A stretch of 16,296 nucleotides of DNA, taken from the NCBI GenBank assembly GCA_023393045.1, contig JAEWMV010000064.1, positions 1-16,296 of the forward strand, given 5' to 3'. Below the pieces are notes generated by a model. The model did not search any database. It was not told the origin of the DNA and saw only the letters and a program-made list of their open reading frames with translations. The DNA comes from Bacillota bacterium (GTDB lineage Bacteria; Bacillota; Clostridia; Christensenellales; CAG-138). The position numbers were made by a program, and so were the translations under genes. Below, one piece after another: positions 1 through 7,697 of this stretch (position 1 is its first letter; each line of letters starts with the position of its first letter).

Positions 1-1
1 C

Positions 2-58
2 ATGATCCTCGAGATTATAGAGGCAAGGAAGCAGCCGGGCACATTGAAAGCCGAGTAA
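2..58 (+). CDS. C-terminal end of an unidentified plus-strand gene (partial)
   Basis: An open frame enters from the left edge and ends at a TAA at 56-58. The 18 visible residues end in PGTLKAE. A strong plus-strand terminator (88-119) begins about 30 bases after this stop, which is what one expects at the end of a real plus-strand gene and is the main support for the call. The in-frame ATG at position 2 is probably internal. Too little protein is visible to name a family. Confidence 0.45.
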   Translation: MILEIIEARKQPGTLKAE

Positions 59-87
59 GGCTCCGCTCCTATCCATCACAAAGCGAA

Positions 88-119
88 CGCCGCCGCGGAT
101 ATCCGCGGCGGCGCTTTTT
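88..119 (+). terminator. Intrinsic terminator with a perfect 26-nt palindrome
   Basis: Positions 88-113 form an uninterrupted self-complementary sequence centred between 100 and 101 (arms CGCCGCCGCGGAT and its complement), followed by a short spacer and TTTTT at 115-119. The T run lies on the plus-strand side, so it mainly terminates the gene ending at 58. It sits only 13 bases beyond the stop of the minus-strand gene at 132 and could also stop that transcript, although there is no T run in that direction. Confidence 0.8.
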
Positions 120-131
120 CTTCGATAATCC

Positions 132-653
132 TTATTTCACCGATATGCAGCAGCTTCGCATCACGTCGAGCGCGGCCTCATGCATCCCCTCCGTCGTACC
201 CGCGCAGCAATCAGCGAGCACGGCGATTTCCGCCTTAGGGAACGCAGCGCGAAGCACGAGGGCGTTGCCCACCACGCAGATATCCGTGCACAGCCCGCAC
301 AGCGCAATGCCCTTAAAGCCGTCCGGATGTTCCTTTAGCCTGTCCGCCAGCTCCAGCGAGCCGAACGTGCCTTTTTCCACGATGAACGCCCCTCGTGCGG
401 CTAGCACCTCCGCGATTTCCTCCGGAAGCTTCCACCCCTCGGTATCCTTCACGCAATGCGCGGGGATGCGCCTGCCCTCCGCAGTTTGGGGATACTCCTC
501 TGTGTGCGTGTCCATGGTGGCGTAAATTTCGCCGTCAAACCCTTTTATCGCCTCGGCGACGCGGCTCACGATGGCGCGCGCGCCGGGGGAACCGAGCACG
601 CCCGAGATGAAATCGTTTTGCATGTCCACGACGATGAGCGCCTTGTTCTTCAT
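132..653 (-). CDS. Isochorismatase-family cysteine hydrolase, nicotinamidase-like
   Basis: This 173-residue cytoplasmic hydrolase probably cleaves an amide such as nicotinamide to nicotinic acid in NAD salvage. The fold's N-terminal strand ends in ALIVVDMQNDF, giving catalytic Asp10. Lys94 in VEKGTFGS and Cys126 in CTDICV complete the Asp-Lys-Cys triad. Asp48, His50 (MDTH) and His66 (PAHC) occupy the metal-ligand positions seen in PncA-type nicotinamidases, which favours that activity over isochorismatase. The length is normal for short bacterial members. The ATG at 651-653 is preceded by AGGAGGA at 662-668, 8 bases away. It is a single gene reading away from the exporter operon, with a good sigma-A-like promoter at 710-738. 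Other amidases of the same family share the triad, so the substrate is inferred. Confidence 0.85.
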   Translation of the reverse strand: MKNKALIVVDMQNDFISGVLGSPGARAIVSRVAEAIKGFDGEIYATMDTHTEEYPQTAEGRRIPAHCVKDTEGWKLPEEIAEVLAARGAFIVEKGTFGSLELADRLKEHPDGFKGIALCGLCTDICVVGNALVLRAAFPKAEIAVLADCCAGTTEGMHEAALDVMRSCCISVK

Positions 654-709
654 ATCTTACATCCTCCTGCGCCGCGCGGACCCGCCCGCAGCGGCGTTTC
701 GCTGGCATA

Positions 710-738
710 ATCATAAACGCGAAAGGCAAAAGCGTCAA
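710..738 (-). promoter_or_regulatory. Predicted sigma-A promoter of the cysteine hydrolase gene
   Basis: Read on the minus strand, TTGACG (plus 733-738) and TATGAT (plus 710-715) are separated by 17 bases. This is a near-consensus housekeeping promoter about 60 bases upstream of the ATG at 653. The leader is short and no operator was recognised. Confidence 0.6.
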
Positions 739-840
739 GCGCGCGCATTCGTTTCCAAACGGACTTATAAGCTTGGATGAATCATCGAATAATAAATGAG
801 GCATGGGCATGGCAATGCGGTTAAAAAACCTTGCGTTGGC

Positions 841-868
841 TTGACTTTAGCCATGACAGGCATATAAT
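841..868 (+). promoter_or_regulatory. Predicted sigma-A promoter of the adaptor/ABC exporter operon
   Basis: TTGACT at 841-846 and a consensus TATAAT at 863-868 are separated by 16 bases. Transcription would begin near 875, leaving a leader of roughly 67 bases before the ATG at 942. The promoter lies inside the longest possible reading frame (which could begin at 831), so the upstream start of that frame is unlikely to be used. The 654-941 region otherwise holds only this promoter and the divergent one at 710-738. Confidence 0.65.
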
Positions 869-941
869 TCCAAGTGATTGTACAGTTTTGTCGGCAAATT
901 CAGCCTGCTCACATGCGCACAGGCAGCGGAAGGATGATTGG

Positions 942-2483
942 ATGGAAGCGGTAAAAAAGAAAAGAAAAGTTTGGCCCTGGGTGGCGCTCGCCGTAGTGCT
1001 TGCGCTGCTGCTTATTTTGGCGGCGCTCGTGCAGCGCGCGCGCCTCAATGCGGACGCGGTGAGCTATCTCTCCCACACCGTAGCAAGGGGGAGCGTCACC
1101 TCCACCGTGACAGGCAGCGGCAGGCTCCAGGCTGCCGATACGAAGAACGTCGACGTGCCCTCGGGCATCGAGGTCGCGGACGTGTTCGTCAAGGCGGGGG
1201 ATACCGTCAGGGAAGGCGATACGCTCGCGCTCTTTGACATGGAATCGCTCGTCGAGCGGGCATACGCACTCTCCGGCCAGCTCGCCTCGCTCGACGCGGA
1301 GCTTGCGCGCATGAGCGGCACGAAAACCGTGGAGGTCATCTACGCGCCCGTGGCGGGCAGGCTCAAGGCCCTCTTTGCCATGGAGGGAAGCGGCGTCGCC
1401 TCCGCCGTCGCAGAGTACGGCGCGCTCGCGCTCATCTCGACGGATAATCTGATGCAGCTTGTCCTTGAAACGACAGGCGAACTTACGCTTTCCGCGGAGG
1501 TGGAGGTGCGCTGGGAAGGCGGCAGCGAAACGGGCATTGTCGCCGAAAAGACCCCGCCGGGCTATCTCATCACGCTGGACGACGAGGTAGCGCCTTATGG
1601 CGTATCCGCCGAAGCGTACGAGGGCGAGCTGCTGCTCGGCGAGGGCACGCTTGAGCTGCACGCGCCCGCCTCGGTGATGGGCATCAGCGGCACGGTTGAA
1701 AAAGTCAACTACGAGGTGGGCGACAAACTCACCGTTTCCTCCAAGCTGTTCAACATCGAAAACGGCCCCTTTACAAACGCGTACGCCACGAAATACACGC
1801 AGCGTGAAACCGCAGCCTCCGACCTCGCGGCCGTGCTCGCCTACCTCGACGACCCGCGCATACTCGCGCCCGAGGGCGGCGTGGTGGGGACGGTGAGCGT
1901 CCTGGAAGGCGCGGCGGCGGGCACGGCCTCGCAGGCCTCCGCCGCAAGCGCAAGCGCGGCCTCAAACGTCACCGCCTTCACGCTCATGACGGGCGGGGCG
2001 CTGAAGATGAACGTGGCGGTGGACGAGCTGGATATCCTCTCCGTGCTGCCCGGACAGGGCGCGACGGTCACGCTCGACGCGTTCCCCGCAAAGAAGTTCA
2101 ACGCGGCGGTGACGCGCGTTTCCTCCGCGGGCGAAACTTCAAAGAGCGTAGCTACCTTCGCGGTGGAGCTGACGCTTGAGCCGGACGCGCAGCTGATGCT
2201 GGGCATGAACGGCAACGCGACCATACTTGTGGATGAAGCCGCAGACGCGCTCATCATTCCCGTTGCGGCCATCAGCGAGGACGCCTCCGGCGCGTTCGTA
2301 TACGTCGGGGACGCGCTGACGAAAACCTATATCACAACCGGTCTTTCGGACGGGGTGAACGCGGTCATCACAAGCGGCCTCGCCGAGGGCGACGTGGTGA
2401 AATATCCCGACCCGGACGCCTCGAGCGACCCGTTCTCCAGCTTCAGGAGCCAGTTCGGCAACGGCCCTTCGGACAGGAGCTGA
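942..2483 (+). CDS. MacA/HlyD-type membrane-fusion adaptor of an ABC exporter
   Basis: This 513-residue adaptor would link the downstream MacB-type ABC transporter to extracytoplasmic substrate. A basic N-terminus precedes one membrane anchor (about residues 11-31). A lipoyl-like segment follows (about 70-100, with KAGDTVREGDTL), then a very short helical stretch (about 101-125), a second lipoyl-type segment (YAPVAGRL, about 134-166), a third (LHAPASVMG and VNYEVGDKL) and a C-terminal beta-barrel and membrane-proximal part. An Ala/Ser-rich low-complexity stretch lies at about 322-343. The helical hairpin is much shorter than the long coiled coil of proteobacterial MacA. The ATG at 942 is chosen because GGAAGG lies just upstream (928-933) and the promoter falls inside any longer version. 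The next gene starts 6 bases after this stop, so the two are co-transcribed. The substrate is unknown. Confidence 0.85.
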   Translation: MEAVKKKRKVWPWVALAVVLALLLILAALVQRARLNADAVSYLSHTVARGSVTSTVTGSGRLQAADTKNVDVPSGIEVADVFVKAGDTVREGDTLALFDMESLVERAYALSGQLASLDAELARMSGTKTVEVIYAPVAGRLKALFAMEGSGVASAVAEYGALALISTDNLMQLVLETTGELTLSAEVEVRWEGGSETGIVAEKTPPGYLITLDDEVAPYGVSAEAYEGELLLGEGTLELHAPASVMGISGTVEKVNYEVGDKLTVSSKLFNIENGPFTNAYATKYTQRETAASDLAAVLAYLDDPRILAPEGGVVGTVSVLEGAAAGTASQASAASASAASNVTAFTLMTGGALKMNVAVDELDILSVLPGQGATVTLDAFPAKKFNAAVTRVSSAGETSKSVATFAVELTLEPDAQLMLGMNGNATILVDEAADALIIPVAAISEDASGAFVYVGDALTKTYITTGLSDGVNAVITSGLAEGDVVKYPDPDASSDPFSSFRSQFGNGPSDRS

Positions 2484-2489
2484 TCCGCC

Positions 2490-3182
2490 ATGGAAGCCAA
2501 GCCCGTTCCCGTTATATCTATGAAGGACATCACGAAGATCTACCACGTCGGTGGCGAAGAAGTGCGCGCGCTCGACGGGGCCACAATGAGCGTCTCCGAG
2601 GGCGAGTTCGTGAGCGTGGTGGGCCCCTCCGGCAGCGGAAAGTCCACGCTGATGAACATCATCGGCTGCCTCGACGTAGCCGACAGCGGCGCGTATGTGC
2701 TCGACGGACAGAATATTCTGCAGTACACGGAAACGCAGCTCGCGCGCATACGCAACAGAAAAATCGGCTTTGTGTTCCAGAACTTCAACCTGCTCTCGAA
2801 GATGACGGCGGAGGAAAACGTGGAGCTGCCGCTCATCTATCAGGGGCTGCACCTCGCGCAGCGCAAGGAGCGCGCGCGCCACGCGCTCGAGCGCGTGGGG
2901 CTTTCCGACAGGAGCCGCCACAAACCGGCGGAACTCTCCGGCGGGCAGCAGCAGCGCGTGGCGGTCGCCCGCGCGCTCGCGACGCATCCGGCGATACTGC
3001 TCGCGGACGAACCCACGGGCAACCTCGACTCCAAAACGGGCGCGGACATCATGAACCTGTTTCGCGAGCTGCACAACGCGGGCAACACGATCGTGCTCAT
3101 CACGCATGACGATCGCATCGCATCCCTTGCCCAGCGCAGCGTGCGCATCATGGACGGGCGGGTCGAGGAGGGCGGCGCATGA
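2490..3182 (+). CDS. MacB/LolD-type ABC transporter ATP-binding protein
   Basis: This 230-residue nucleotide-binding subunit powers the exporter encoded with its neighbours. All motifs are intact: Walker A GPSGSGKST (45-53), Q-loop Gln97 in FVFQNFN, signature LSGGQQQ (149-155), Walker B ILLADEP with Glu174, D-loop NLDS (178-181) and switch His206 in LITHDD. The GQQQRVAVARAL run and the overall length are typical of the MacB/LolD/FtsE group, in which the ATPase partners a four-helix FtsX-type permease. The ribosome binding site AGGAG (2475-2479) overlaps the end of the adaptor gene. The stop codon overlaps the permease start in ATGA (3179-3182), indicating translational coupling. Confidence 0.93.
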   Translation: MEAKPVPVISMKDITKIYHVGGEEVRALDGATMSVSEGEFVSVVGPSGSGKSTLMNIIGCLDVADSGAYVLDGQNILQYTETQLARIRNRKIGFVFQNFNLLSKMTAEENVELPLIYQGLHLAQRKERARHALERVGLSDRSRHKPAELSGGQQQRVAVARALATHPAILLADEPTGNLDSKTGADIMNLFRELHNAGNTIVLITHDDRIASLAQRSVRIMDGRVEEGGA

Positions 3183-4354
3183 TACTGCAATCCCTGAAAA
3201 TGGCGCTCTCGGCAATCCTTTCGAGCAAGATGCGCTCCTTCCTCACGATGCTTGGCATCATCATCGGCGTGACCGCGCTCGTGGTGATGGTGTCCCTCGT
3301 AAACGGCGCGACCGGGGCGGTGACGAGCGAAATATCCAACCTTGGCAACGACATGGTCATCGTCACCATCAGAGACGACAAGGGCAATCCCTTGCGGCTC
3401 GACGATCTTGCGGGCGTCAGCGCACTCGATTCCGTGTCGCAGGCCGCGCCCGCGGGGTCGTACAGCGCCATCGCCAAGTATTCCTATAATGAGGAAGCCG
3501 TTTCCATCACGGGCACGACCGCGGCCTATTTCGATATACGCGGGCTCAAGCTCGAGCGCGGGCGTTTTCTCAAGACCACGGACGTGGAGAACAGCGCGTA
3601 TGTGGCTGTGCTCGCCTACGACACCGCAACGGAGCTTTTCGGCCGTACGGACGTTTTGAACGAAACGCTCAACATCGGCGGCCGCTCCTTCCTCGTGGTG
3701 GGCGTGCTCGAGGAGGACGGCTCCATGATGGCGGGCATGATGAGCGGACTTGCCGCGTACGTCCCCTTCACGGTGGAGGCGAGCATGGCGGGCATGCCCT
3801 ACGTCACCACGCTCTACGTTTCCGCCGCGGATGAAAACGGCACGGACGCCGCGGAGGCGCAAGTCAGCCAATACCTTCTCAAGCGCTTTTCCAAGGATGA
3901 GGAGGCGTTTTCCCTCATCAACATGTCCTCCATCACGGACGCGCTGGATTCCGTGACGGGCACGCTGACGCTCCTTCTGGGCGGCATCGCGGCGATATCG
4001 CTGCTGGTGGGGGGCGTTGGCATCATGAACATCATGCTCGTCTCCGTGACGGAGCGCACAAAGGAAATCGGCATACGCAAGGCTATCGGCGCGAGCCGCG
4101 GCAGCATCATGATGCAATTCCTCATCGAGGCGCTGCTTCTAAGCCTCTTTGGCTGTGTGCTGGGCCTGATGTTCTCCTACCTGCTGCTCGAGGTCGCAAG
4201 CGCCATCGCAAAGGAAATCTCCTTCTCCATGTCCCTTTCAACCGTGGTGCTCGCGGTCAGCTTCGCTTCGGCCATCGGGCTGATTTTCGGCCTCTACCCC
4301 GCCAACAAGGCGGCCAGAAAGCACCCCATCGAGGCGCTCAGATACGACGGATAA
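3179..4354 (+). CDS. MacB/FtsX-type ABC transporter permease
   Basis: This 391-residue permease has the classic MacB layout. One N-terminal membrane helix lies at about residues 20-45 (MLGIIIGVTALVVMVSLV). A large extracytoplasmic domain of about 220 residues follows (MacB_PCD type). Three C-terminal helices begin at LTLLLGGIAAISLLVGG. The coupling segment SVTERTKEIGIRKAIGAS between helices 2 and 3 is the family hallmark and contacts the ATPase. A Met/Gly-rich patch (MMAGMMSG) lies in the external domain. GAGGAGGG (3165-3172) precedes the ATG, which overlaps the ATPase stop. This family acts as a mechanotransmission device extruding peptides, lipids or drugs; the substrate cannot be told here. 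A terminator follows directly. Confidence 0.92.
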   Translation: MILQSLKMALSAILSSKMRSFLTMLGIIIGVTALVVMVSLVNGATGAVTSEISNLGNDMVIVTIRDDKGNPLRLDDLAGVSALDSVSQAAPAGSYSAIAKYSYNEEAVSITGTTAAYFDIRGLKLERGRFLKTTDVENSAYVAVLAYDTATELFGRTDVLNETLNIGGRSFLVVGVLEEDGSMMAGMMSGLAAYVPFTVEASMAGMPYVTTLYVSAADENGTDAAEAQVSQYLLKRFSKDEEAFSLINMSSITDALDSVTGTLTLLLGGIAAISLLVGGVGIMNIMLVSVTERTKEIGIRKAIGASRGSIMMQFLIEALLLSLFGCVLGLMFSYLLLEVASAIAKEISFSMSLSTVVLAVSFASAIGLIFGLYPANKAARKHPIEALRYDG

Positions 4355-4372
4355 CGCCTGAAACCGGCAAAG

Positions 4373-4403
4373 GGTCTTCGTTTTTTCAACGAAGGCCTTT
4401 TTT
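4373..4403 (+). terminator. Intrinsic terminator of the adaptor/ABC exporter operon
   Basis: A 10-bp stem pairs 4373-4382 with 4388-4397 (one G-T wobble), with a 5-base loop and a run of six T at 4398-4403. It lies 18 bases after the permease stop. The rest of the 4355-4479 gap is AT-rich and holds no other feature. I saw no convincing terminator for the minus-strand gene ending at 4480. Confidence 0.85.
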
Positions 4404-4479
4404 ATTTATACAACGTTATACTTGATCGGCTTTTATATTTTAGTAGAATTTTTCCTCCGGGCGGGAGCGGCGGGGTGCC

Positions 4480-6264
4480 TCAGTTGCCCCCGGGTCCTCC
4501 CCCGCCGCCCGGCCTGCCGCCGCCTTGGTTGCCGCCCGGATTGAAGTTGCCTCCTCCTCCCTGGTTGAAGCCGCCCGCGCCGCCGTAGGTCACGCTGAGG
4601 GAACTCTGCTCGACGGAAGCGGCGCTGCTGCCGCCCTCAAGCGTGCCGGAGGACGCGTACCCGTTGGCGTCCGTGCCCGCGACGGTGCCGCCCGTGTAGA
4701 GCGTATAGGTTTCGCCTTCGGCCATGGAAGGCGCGCTTATGACCACGGAAGCGTAGTCCTTCTCGGGCACGAAGCTCACAAGCACGTTGCCGTCCTGATC
4801 GCACAATGTCACGCGCGTGCCGCCCGCGGCCGAAACGCCGTTTATGAGCGCGGAGCATTGCGTGGAGCCGTTCGCGTCAAAGCCCTCCGCCATGCCGCTT
4901 GCGCCCGCGGCGATGAGCACGCCGCCGGTGACGGTGGCGCCGGACATCGCGTCGAGCGCGCCGTTGCCGCTGTTGGTGGGCCCGCTCACAAGCGTGACGC
5001 CGCCTGTGATTGCCAGCGTTCCGTTGGAATCGATCCCGTCGCCCGAGGCGTTGATCCTGAGATATCCGCCCGAGATGACGATTTGATAATCCCCCGCGCC
5101 GGCGGAAAACTTGTCCCCGCCGAAACCGCCGAAGCCGCCGCCAAAGCCGGACGAGTCCGCGCCGCCCGCGGCGTTGAGCCCGTCGTCGCTTGCGACGAGC
5201 GCGATGTCCCCGCCCGAAATGAAGATGTTCGCGCCTTCTATGCCCTCATAGCTCTCCAATATGCTGATTGTGCCGCCCGTTATATTCAAATCCGCGTCGG
5301 CGTGCATGCCGTCGTCCCCGGAGGAAAGGACGATATTCCCACCCGTCACCGTCATGCTGCCGTTGGTATGCAGCGCGTCGTCCGCGCTGTTTATATCGAA
5401 AGTGCCGCCGGTGATCTCAAGCGCGGCGTAGCCCATCATGCCCTTGCCGCCCGCGTTTATGGAGAACGTGCCGCCCTCGATATAAACAAAGCCCGCGCCC
5501 TCCTCCTCGTTTTCCGATTTGACGCCCGCGCCGCCCGCGTCGAGCGTGAACGCGCCGCCCGCAATCTTTATGCAGTCCTTGCCCGCAAGCGCTGTGGAGG
5601 CGCACTTTACGCTGATGTCCCCACCTTTAACGACGAGGTCGTCCTTGCTCACGATGCCGTGCTTGTAATTGCCCGTCACCGCGAGCGCGCCCGCGCCGTT
5701 GATGGTGAGGTCGGCGCGGGAGAAAATCGTCCCGTCCGCGTTCTCGTCCTCCTCGGACAAAGCGTAGCTTACGGCGTCGGCGAGGGTGTTTTTCGTCCCC
5801 TGCGCAAGGGTGATAAACACCTTGTCCGCCGCCCTGATGAGGAGCGCCGGGCCGGAGGAAGCCGCTATCTCAACGCCCGCAAGCACGAGCTGGAGCTTGG
5901 CGTCCTCCGGCGCATCCACCACGAGCGTGCCCGTGAAGCTGCCTGAGAGCACATAGGTTCCCCCGGCGGAAAGCGTGAGGTTGCCTCCGTCAAACGCCGC
6001 GCCCTCACCCGTGATTTCACCCTGTGCGCCGGATAGGGCGATGATCGTGGCGGAAGCCGCGTCATAGCCCGCGTCGCCGTCCCTGTCGCTAAAGGAGATA
6101 TCCTCCGCGCTAAGCGCCAGCGTGGGTATGGCGGTCGCTTCATCCGGCTGGCCGGAGGCGGCACCATCCGGCGCTTGCGTTTGCTCCACCAGATTCCCCG
6201 CACAGCCCGCAAAAAGCAGGGCGCAGACGGTGAAGGCCATAATAACGGAAAGAATCCTTTTCAT
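4480..6264 (-). CDS. Cthe_2159-like beta-helical carbohydrate-binding lipoprotein
   Basis: This 594-residue secreted lipoprotein starts with a signal peptide and lipobox ending in FAGC (Cys21), so it should be anchored to the outer face of the membrane. After a short linker comes a long run of imperfect repeats of the type xITGGxxxI with Asp-rich turns (DDALH, DDGMHAD, DDGLNA, GDGID). This is the pattern of the right-handed parallel beta-helix of Clostridium thermocellum Cthe_2159, a calcium-dependent binder of acidic polysaccharide. A Gly-rich loop (about GFGGGFGGFGGD) interrupts the helix. The last 34 residues (561-594) are almost all Gly with Asn, Pro and Arg. The ATG at 6264 has AAGGAGG a few bases upstream, overlapping the stop of the DUF4956 gene. 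It is the last gene of the VTC operon. Ligand and role are inferred. Confidence 0.8.
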   Translation of the reverse strand: MKRILSVIMAFTVCALLFAGCAGNLVEQTQAPDGAASGQPDEATAIPTLALSAEDISFSDRDGDAGYDAASATIIALSGAQGEITGEGAAFDGGNLTLSAGGTYVLSGSFTGTLVVDAPEDAKLQLVLAGVEIAASSGPALLIRAADKVFITLAQGTKNTLADAVSYALSEEDENADGTIFSRADLTINGAGALAVTGNYKHGIVSKDDLVVKGGDISVKCASTALAGKDCIKIAGGAFTLDAGGAGVKSENEEEGAGFVYIEGGTFSINAGGKGMMGYAALEITGGTFDINSADDALHTNGSMTVTGGNIVLSSGDDGMHADADLNITGGTISILESYEGIEGANIFISGGDIALVASDDGLNAAGGADSSGFGGGFGGFGGDKFSAGAGDYQIVISGGYLRINASGDGIDSNGTLAITGGVTLVSGPTNSGNGALDAMSGATVTGGVLIAAGASGMAEGFDANGSTQCSALINGVSAAGGTRVTLCDQDGNVLVSFVPEKDYASVVISAPSMAEGETYTLYTGGTVAGTDANGYASSGTLEGGSSAASVEQSSLSVTYGGAGGFNQGGGGNFNPGGNQGGGRPGGGGGPGGN

Positions 6265-6273
6265 GCTTCCTCC

Positions 6274-6957
6274 TTAAAATTCGTCCCGCTGCATGGGCAG
6301 GGAGCAGGATATTTCGAGGTTGCCGTTGAGGCAGCGCAGCGCGTCGATAAAGCGCTTCTCGTCCATATCCTTCCCGGGGACGATGCGGTACTTGAGCTTA
6401 TACAGGCTGCCCATGCCGGATGTTTTCACTTCCACAAGCTCCGCTTTTTCCGTAAAGGCCGCGAAGTGTTCGTCAAACGCGCCTGCGTAATCCATGCCCT
6501 CGGGCACGGTGATGCGAAGCTCTCTCTCCTGCCGCCTCGGCTCCCCGAAACGGAGCCTGTCGAGCAGGAACGCCGCCGCGCAGGCAATCACGGCAAACAG
6601 CGCCGCGATGGCAAGGTATCCCATGCCGCAGGCAAGGCCGATGGCCATGGCGATGAATATGGCGCAAATCTCCTTTGCGCTGCCCTGCGCGCTTCGAAAG
6701 CGCACGAGGCTAAACGCCCCCGCCACGGCGATGCCTGCGCCGAGGTTGCCGTTGACGAGCATGATCACCACCTGCACGGCGAGGGGCAAAAGGGCAAGCG
6801 TGAGCGCAAAACCCTTCGTATGGGGCGCGTTGCGGGTGAATACCACGGCCGTGAGCGCGCCCAGAAGCAGGGAGAGGGCGGCGCAGGCGAGGAACTCGAG
6901 CAGCGTGAAGGAACTCCCCTCAACGCTTGTAAGAATACTGCCCATGATGTCAGACAC
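6274..6957 (-). CDS. DUF4956 family integral membrane protein
   Basis: This 227-residue protein has about four membrane helices in its first 135 residues (roughly 18-40, 49-70, 97-114 and 115-133). A soluble C-terminal domain of about 90 residues follows. The family hallmark is the conserved LVRFRSAQ segment (about 84-91) between helices 2 and 3. The function is not known to me. Members are repeatedly found next to VTC-domain polyphosphate polymerases, as here. The start is the GTG at 6957: AAGGAG (6968-6973) sits 10 bases upstream of it but 22 bases before the next candidate, an ATG at 6945. The gene overlaps the upstream VTC gene by 8 bases, implying coupled translation and probably a stoichiometric complex. 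Confidence 0.85.
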   Translation of the reverse strand: MSDIMGSILTSVEGSSFTLLEFLACAALSLLLGALTAVVFTRNAPHTKGFALTLALLPLAVQVVIMLVNGNLGAGIAVAGAFSLVRFRSAQGSAKEICAIFIAMAIGLACGMGYLAIAALFAVIACAAAFLLDRLRFGEPRRQERELRITVPEGMDYAGAFDEHFAAFTEKAELVEVKTSGMGSLYKLKYRIVPGKDMDEKRFIDALRCLNGNLEISCSLPMQRDEF

Positions 6958-7675
6958 AGCGGGAAATCTCCTTTCTCATATCGGCATAAGCGATATGGCG
7001 GCCGTCCTCAAAGGCCGCGCCGTATTTTGAGAACGAAGCCGGATAGACGCCCAGCGCGTCAAGCCCGTGCGCGAGCCAAAGGGGCATCACGCCGGGAAGT
7101 TTTACTTCCATGAGATATTCCCCGCGCTCCATCAGGCGCGCGCCGGAGCTGCCAAGCGCGGGGTCGAGCCTGTCTGGGCGACAGCGGATGTCCTCGTCGA
7201 AGGTGACGCGCAGACGCGCCTCCTCCCCCCTGCCGAAATACGCCTCGCGCTCGCAGCAGATGAGCGCCGCAGGGCGTATGCCCGGGTAGCGCGCGAGAAA
7301 GGCGGCGGCCTCGCGCTCGATCTGGCAGCGCGGCGCCGCGTTGCCCGCGAGGAAGCTTTTCGCCTCACTAAGCCGCATGGCCGTCCTTCTCTTATAGACG
7401 ACGCCTCGGAACTTGCTCTTGAGCTCGATATAGACCCCGTCGTCCCGCTTCGGCACGCCGTAGCTTCTTAGCCTGAGCTTTTCCTTAAAAACGGGCTTTT
7501 CGATGGAGCGGCGGATGATCCGAAAGTCCGGCGTGTCGTAATAGAGGCTCATGACGGTGTGCTCGCCGAATGCGTCCCTGTCCATGCGGGGGGCGATGAG
7601 CGCGCACACCGCGTCACGACGCCGCCTGTCTATGAGGTATTTGATTTCGTATCGCTCGAATACGTCGGGATTCAT
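6950..7675 (-). CDS. VTC-domain polyphosphate polymerase family protein
   Basis: This 241-residue soluble protein has the VTC (CYTH-like triphosphate tunnel) domain, which in yeast Vtc4 makes polyphosphate from ATP. Residues expected to line the tunnel are present: Glu10 and Lys12 (ERYEIKY), Lys66, Arg68 and Arg70 (KLRLRSYG), Glu84 and Lys86 (IELKSK), Lys95-Arg97 (YKRRTAM), the basic strand around Arg154-Arg156, and Glu190 and Lys192 (MEVKLPG). There is no membrane segment and no SPX domain, so it probably relies on the overlapping DUF4956 gene for membrane attachment. GAGGAGG (7684-7690) lies 8 bases before the ATG. Polyphosphate synthesis is inferred from the family; bacterial members of this type have little direct biochemistry that I know of. 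Confidence 0.87.
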   Translation of the reverse strand: MNPDVFERYEIKYLIDRRRRDAVCALIAPRMDRDAFGEHTVMSLYYDTPDFRIIRRSIEKPVFKEKLRLRSYGVPKRDDGVYIELKSKFRGVVYKRRTAMRLSEAKSFLAGNAAPRCQIEREAAAFLARYPGIRPAALICCEREAYFGRGEEARLRVTFDEDIRCRPDRLDPALGSSGARLMERGEYLMEVKLPGVMPLWLAHGLDALGVYPASFSKYGAAFEDGRHIAYADMRKEISRCV

Positions 7676-7697
7676 CTTGTTATCCTCCTCTTTGTTG

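Noticed and set aside
903..924. Possible leader hairpin (GCCTG/CAGGC) as a riboswitch or attenuator before the adaptor gene
   Set aside because: The stem is only 5 bp with a 12-base loop, there is no T run, and the leader of about 67 bases is too short for a known riboswitch class.
831..941. Upstream extension of the adaptor gene to an earlier start at 831
   Set aside because: The -35 and -10 elements (841-868) lie inside the extension. The extra residues have no membrane-protein character, and the ATG at 942 has a good ribosome binding site followed directly by the basic N-terminus and membrane anchor.
2840..4117. Long open frames on the minus strand opposite the MacB-type ATPase and permease
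   Set aside because: Same antisense artefact of GC-rich coding DNA: His/Arg/Asp-rich with no motif, while the plus strand has complete ABC motifs and FtsX topology.
4525..5946. Long open frame on the plus strand opposite the beta-helix lipoprotein gene
   Set aside because: It is rich in Arg, Ala, His and Val with no recognisable motif, as expected for an antisense reading of a GC-rich gene. The minus-strand frame has a signal peptide, structured repeats and an operon context.
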